A DNA stretch of 9,871 bases from Sulfurimonas sp. Its GTDB lineage: Bacteria; Campylobacterota; Campylobacteria; Campylobacterales; Sulfurimonadaceae. The translations under genes were made by a program, and so were the position numbers. Under the pieces are notes generated by a model, which was not told where the DNA came from, searched no databases, and saw only the letters and a program-made list of their open reading frames with translations. Location: NCBI GenBank assembly GCA_027063215.1, contig JAMOSE010000020.1:1-9871 (forward strand). Direction: 5' to 3'. Below, one piece after another: positions 7,299 to 9,871 of the stretch; positions within the stretch are counted from its first letter, which is position 1; each line of letters starts with the position of its first letter.

Positions 7299-7856
7299 AT
7301 GAAATTTCTCTGGAATCCCTCTTCACATTTTAATTTAGCCAACCTATTTACATTTGTGAATATCACAGCTGGTCTTATTGCTACTTATTTTATTACACAA
7401 AACAATTTTACATTGGCAATAATTCTTGCCTGGATTGGTGGAGCATTTGATATCTTTGATGGCAAAATTGCTCGAAAATATAATCTCTCGAATGAATTTG
7501 GGGTTCAACTTGACAGTTTTGCTGACTTTTTAAGTTTTGTACTTGTTCCTGTCTTTTTAATTTTTCAAGCATCGTATGTTACACAATTAAGTGGTATAGG
7601 ACTACTCTTTGCTGCCATAGTCAGTATCTACTATGTTATCTCCGGTCTTCGCCGCCTTATCCATTTTAATCTCCATACAGATGCAGGTGCTGTAGATAAA
7701 TATTTCACCGGTGTTCCTACACCTCTTGGAGCAATTCTTTTATGGCTTGTCTATCTTTTAAATGCCTATTCGATAGTTCCTGCAGTTGGTGTGATGTTTT
7801 TTATGCTACTCATTGGATGGAGCCTCAACTCTACTATCAAAGTAAGACACCCCTAG
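7299..7856 (+). CDS. pssA: Short PssA-like CDP-alcohol phosphatidyltransferase (probable phosphatidylserine synthase)
   Basis: Integral membrane enzyme of 185 aa that would transfer a phosphatidyl group from CDP-diacylglycerol to an alcohol, probably serine, the first step towards phosphatidylethanolamine. The full CDP-alcohol phosphotransferase motif is present: DIFDGKIAR then G and two Asp, with metal-binding Asp51, Asp54, Asp72 and Asp76 in exact D-xx-DG-xx-AR-x8-G-xxx-D-xxx-D spacing. PssA-like features are HFNLANLFTFVNITAG at the N-terminus and YFTGVPTPLGA about residue 130. About five membrane segments are visible. PssA of related bacteria is nearer 240 aa, so this lacks C-terminal segments; it could be a second paralogue or use another alcohol. 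The ATG at 7299 was preferred over an in-frame TTG at 7266, since AAAGGA precedes it. It is divergent from the porin and convergent with doxX. Confidence 0.8.
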   Translation: MKFLWNPSSHFNLANLFTFVNITAGLIATYFITQNNFTLAIILAWIGGAFDIFDGKIARKYNLSNEFGVQLDSFADFLSFVLVPVFLIFQASYVTQLSGIGLLFAAIVSIYYVISGLRRLIHFNLHTDAGAVDKYFTGVPTPLGAILLWLVYLLNAYSIVPAVGVMFFMLLIGWSLNSTIKVRHP

Positions 7857-7864
7857 TCTTACTT
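7840..7864. terminator. Candidate bidirectional terminator hairpin
   Basis: AAGTAAGAC (7840-7848) and GTCTTACTT (7856-7864) form a perfect 9-bp stem with a 7-nt loop. The pssA stop codon (TAG, 7854-7856) and the doxX stop codon (7859-7861) both lie inside it, and only 2 nt separate the two genes. Flanking U tracts are weak on both strands, so intrinsic termination may be modest. No other room for terminators exists between these convergent genes. Confidence 0.55.
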
Positions 7865-8245
7865 CGAATTTACTGCATACTTTCCACTTCCAAGTAAAAC
7901 AACTGAAATACTCAGTATAAGATACAACAGAGGAGTCTCCCACGCAAGTCCACCATATTTTGTAAGTGCGAAATGAAAACCATATGCCAAATAAATTGCC
8001 ATAAACATATTTAAAGCCAAAACAGCTGCTGCTATGCGACCATATAATCCTAAAATTATAAAAATCGGTGCAATCAGTTCTGCAACAAAGACACCATAAG
8101 CAATAAATCCAGGTAATCCAGATGCAAGAACAAGAGCACTTACCCCATCGATACCATAAATCAATTTATGAACTCCGTGAAAAAGGATCAACACCCCTAA
8201 ACTCAAACGTAAAAGCAATTTTGCAATATCAGGTTGACTAAGCAT
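7859..8245 (-). CDS. DoxX-family membrane protein
   Basis: Small integral membrane protein of 128 aa with four predicted membrane helices (about 8-26, 47-66, 70-88 and 104-119). It shows DoxX-family features: an RLSLGVLILFHGVHKL first helix, a GLPGFIAYGVFVAELIAPIF second helix and GLYGRIAA before the third. The family includes subunits linked to quinone-dependent thiosulfate oxidation and other redox proteins, but most members are uncharacterised, so no reaction is assigned. A strong ribosome site (AAGGAAG, 6 nt before the ATG) lies within the end of the upstream 66-aa gene, which it overlaps by 8 nt. The two are probably coupled. It ends in the shared hairpin with pssA. Confidence 0.85.
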   Translation of the reverse strand: MLSQPDIAKLLLRLSLGVLILFHGVHKLIYGIDGVSALVLASGLPGFIAYGVFVAELIAPIFIILGLYGRIAAAVLALNMFMAIYLAYGFHFALTKYGGLAWETPLLYLILSISVVLLGSGKYAVNSK

Positions 8246-8438
8246 TTGAAACTTCCTTTTTTCTAAATTTACAAGAGCCGACAGTAATAGTTTTTCCTTT
8301 TACAATGCTCTCTCTAATATAAAGCAGAGTACCTTGTGGATCAGCATCTCCTACTTCTTCTACTATTATTTTTAAAAGATCCTCTTCTCTTGTCTCTCTC
8401 CATATCTTTTCATAACCATATCGTGTTTCTATCTTCAT
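8238..8438 (-). CDS. Small protein of unknown function (66 aa)
   Basis: I do not recognise this family. It is a 66-aa soluble, charged protein without signal peptide or membrane segment. The first half is acidic-amphipathic (REEDLLKIIVEEVGDADPQG) and the second is basic and strand-like (KGKTITVGSCKFRKKE), with a single Cys57. It is probably real: an AGGAGA ribosome site precedes the ATG at good spacing, overlapping the rmuC stop. It begins 8 nt after rmuC and overlaps doxX by 8 nt in a continuous operon. The mixed composition could suit a small binding or adaptor protein, but that is only a guess. Confidence 0.75.
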   Translation of the reverse strand: MKIETRYGYEKIWRETREEDLLKIIVEEVGDADPQGTLLYIRESIVKGKTITVGSCKFRKKEVSNA

Positions 8439-8446
8439 ATCTTCTC

Positions 8447-9727
8447 CTATATAACAGTATCGCTTTTTAATGGTAAATCTTTTTTGGGTTTTACGCCAAG
8501 TTGTACAATTTTTTCAGCCCGTCTTATGACATTACCTTTTCCTGTATGTAATCGTGAAAGAGCAGTATCATAAGATTCTTGTGCTTTAGAAAGATTCAAA
8601 CCTACTTTTTGTAACTCTTCTACAAAACCTATAAGTTTCTCAACCATAGCTTCAGCCTCTTTCGCTATAAGTTTTACATGCTCTTCTTGACGTTGTGTTT
8701 GCCAAATATGTTCTATTGTTCGCAGCGTCACTAAAAGGGTTGAAGGAGAAACAACTAAAATATTATTCTTATAAGCCCGTTTAAAAAACGCATCATCTTT
8801 TTGCAGTGCAAGTAAAAATGCACCTTCTATTGGCATAAACATCAAAACATAATCGAGGGTATTTACCCCTTGAAGATCTTCATACTTTTTAGCACTAAGC
8901 TCTTTAATATGCGAAGCTATACTTGCAATATGTTCTTTAAGATATCTTGCTTTTTTGTCAGAATCTTCTTCATTAGCAAAACGTTCATAGGCACGAAGAG
9001 ATACTTTTGAATCAACCACAATATCACGATTTTGAGGCATATGAATAATAACATCCGGACGATAAGTTTTTCCCTCCTGCGATTTTCTAGAAGCCTGTAG
9101 TTCATACTCTACACCCTCTCGCAAACCTGACTGTTCTAAAATATTTTCTAAAACCAGTTCACCCCAGTTCCCCTGCGTTTTATTTTCACCTTTAAGTGCT
9201 CGTGTAAGATTGAGTGCTTCATCAGCAAGTTGTGCATTCATCTCTTTTAATCGCATCAGTTCATTTTTCAAAAGATGTCTGTCTTTTAGCTCCTCTTCAA
9301 ACTGCGCTCTTGCCTCTTTTGAAAAGTTTGTTATTTGTTCACGAAATGGTTGTAAAAGCAACTCTATTTGCTCTTTGTTTACTGATGAAAACTGTTTTGA
9401 TTTATCTTCAAAGATTTTGTTTGAAAGATTTTTAAACTCCTTAGAGAGTTCATCTTTTGCATTTTGTAAAAGTTCAATTTTTTCTTGCCATGAACGCATT
9501 TCACTCTCATATTTGCTTTTCAGTGCAGCATTTTGCACTTGTAACACCTGTGTCTGTTCTTGTAACTCATCTTTTTGCAGGGAAAGTTCATCCAAACTTT
9601 CTCTCAATTCTGAATTTACTCTTTGCAACGCTTCATTCTGATTTTTCTTATTCATATAAATAAAAAGCTGCAATAAAAGCAACAGACCCAAAATCGCTGT
9701 AATAATGATATTTATATCTATTTGCAT
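8447..9727 (-). CDS. rmuC: RmuC-family protein (DNA recombination/genome stability)
   Basis: 426-aa protein with an N-terminal membrane helix (about 6-25), a long coiled coil (about 30-180) and the RmuC domain (about 180-400). Visible family motifs are QGNWGE (185-190), YRPDVIIHMP (222-231), the nuclease-like VVDSKVSLRAYERF (237-250) with Asp225, Asp239 and Lys241 in PD-(D/E)XK-like order, FMPIEGA (298-304), SPSTLL (327-332) and the GNVIRRAEKI end. In E. coli RmuC limits inversions at short inverted repeats; its enzymatic activity is not firmly established. A TTG codon immediately precedes the ATG, and the ATG was chosen. A GAGA ribosome site is nearby. It is the first gene of an apparent operon with the 66-aa gene and doxX. 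Confidence 0.95.
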   Translation of the reverse strand: MQIDINIIITAILGLLLLLQLFIYMNKKNQNEALQRVNSELRESLDELSLQKDELQEQTQVLQVQNAALKSKYESEMRSWQEKIELLQNAKDELSKEFKNLSNKIFEDKSKQFSSVNKEQIELLLQPFREQITNFSKEARAQFEEELKDRHLLKNELMRLKEMNAQLADEALNLTRALKGENKTQGNWGELVLENILEQSGLREGVEYELQASRKSQEGKTYRPDVIIHMPQNRDIVVDSKVSLRAYERFANEEDSDKKARYLKEHIASIASHIKELSAKKYEDLQGVNTLDYVLMFMPIEGAFLLALQKDDAFFKRAYKNNILVVSPSTLLVTLRTIEHIWQTQRQEEHVKLIAKEAEAMVEKLIGFVEELQKVGLNLSKAQESYDTALSRLHTGKGNVIRRAEKIVQLGVKPKKDLPLKSDTVI

Positions 9728-9750
9728 CAAAATTTCTCATTTTTTTCTAA

Positions 9751-9780
9751 ATTATACACTGATTGTAAATAATATAGCAA
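9751..9780 (-). promoter_or_regulatory. Candidate rmuC promoter
   Basis: On the minus strand TATAAT (9751-9756) is preceded, at an 18-nt spacer, by TTGCTA (9775-9780), 4 of 6 with the -35 consensus. The -10 lies 23 nt upstream of the rmuC ATG. It would drive rmuC, the 66-aa gene and doxX. Confidence 0.55.
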
Positions 9781-9795
9781 TTTTGTAGCAATTTT
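9775..9795. repeat. Tandem 10-bp repeat over the rmuC -35 region
   Basis: TAGCAATTTT at 9775-9784 and again at 9786-9795, period 11 bp (about one helical turn). The first copy contains the candidate -35 element of rmuC. It may be a binding site for a regulator on one DNA face, or chance in AT-rich DNA. Confidence 0.35.
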
Positions 9796-9850
9796 ATCTT
9801 AATTCTTCACTGTTATTTCTAACTTTAATAAAAACTTAGAAAAATTTAGA

Positions 9851-9856
9851 TATAAT
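9851..9856 (+). promoter_or_regulatory. -10 box for a gene beyond the right edge
   Basis: A perfect TATAAT on the plus strand, 15 nt from the window end, with AT-rich DNA upstream but no clear -35. It probably serves a gene divergent from rmuC outside the window. Confidence 0.4.
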
Positions 9857-9871
9857 TTCACCAATATTTTA

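Noticed and set aside
8917..9105. 62-codon minus-strand frame inside rmuC
   Set aside because: It is an out-of-frame reading of the conserved RmuC domain, with no ribosome site seen.
9210..9641. 143-codon plus-strand open frame opposite rmuC
   Set aside because: It is Ser/Cys/Phe-rich, the typical shadow of a coiled-coil gene read in antisense, and overlaps a well-supported rmuC.
9728..9730. TTG as the rmuC start
   Set aside because: It adds one residue only, and the adjacent ATG is the stronger initiator.

Overview
The window looks like a chromosomal segment of an AT-rich, free-living Campylobacterota (Epsilonproteobacteria) bacterium, of the Sulfurimonas/Sulfurovum kind. The evidence is the low GC content, an ArsRS-like two-component pair, an OprD-like porin of the epsilonproteobacterial style, and promoters with a clear TATAAT box but a weak -35. 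The genus is an inference. I see no tRNA, rRNA, CRISPR array, insertion sequence or phage gene. No gene-free stretch exceeds about 200 bases.

Left and centre (1-7106, all on the minus strand; transcription runs from high to low coordinates): porin -> feoA -> feoB -> OmpR-type response regulator -> sensor histidine kinase -> mltF (its 3' end is cut by the left edge). Spacing is tight: 15 nt, a 4-nt ATGA overlap, 52 nt, a 1-nt TAATG overlap, and 35 nt. The 7107-7298 intergenic region carries two good Fur-box matches (7139-7153 and 7177-7191) upstream of the porin. The unit therefore reads as an iron-repressed ferrous-iron uptake operon: the outer-membrane pore may admit the metal, and FeoA/FeoB move Fe(II) across the inner membrane. 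The two-component system may share the transcript but also has a candidate promoter of its own at 3417-3422. The mltF gene (periplasmic lytic transglycosylase with a solute-binding domain) follows it.

Centre right (7247-7856, plus strand): a divergent, short PssA-like CDP-alcohol phosphatidyltransferase. Its -10 box lies among three copies of AGACTTC, two direct and one inverted. The reading frame ends in a hairpin containing both its own stop codon and that of the convergent doxX-family gene, probably a compact bidirectional terminator.

Right (7859-9727, minus strand): rmuC -> a 66-aa unknown protein -> a DoxX-family membrane protein, spaced 8 nt and then overlapping by 8 nt, probably one operon. 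A TATAAT box and a direct repeat lie upstream of rmuC. A further plus-strand TATAAT at the right edge probably serves a gene outside the window.

Most genes belong to known families. The parts most worth follow-up are the Fur-box/inverted-repeat control region, the porin-feoAB-two-component arrangement, the repeated AGACTTC sites, and the unrecognised 66-aa gene.
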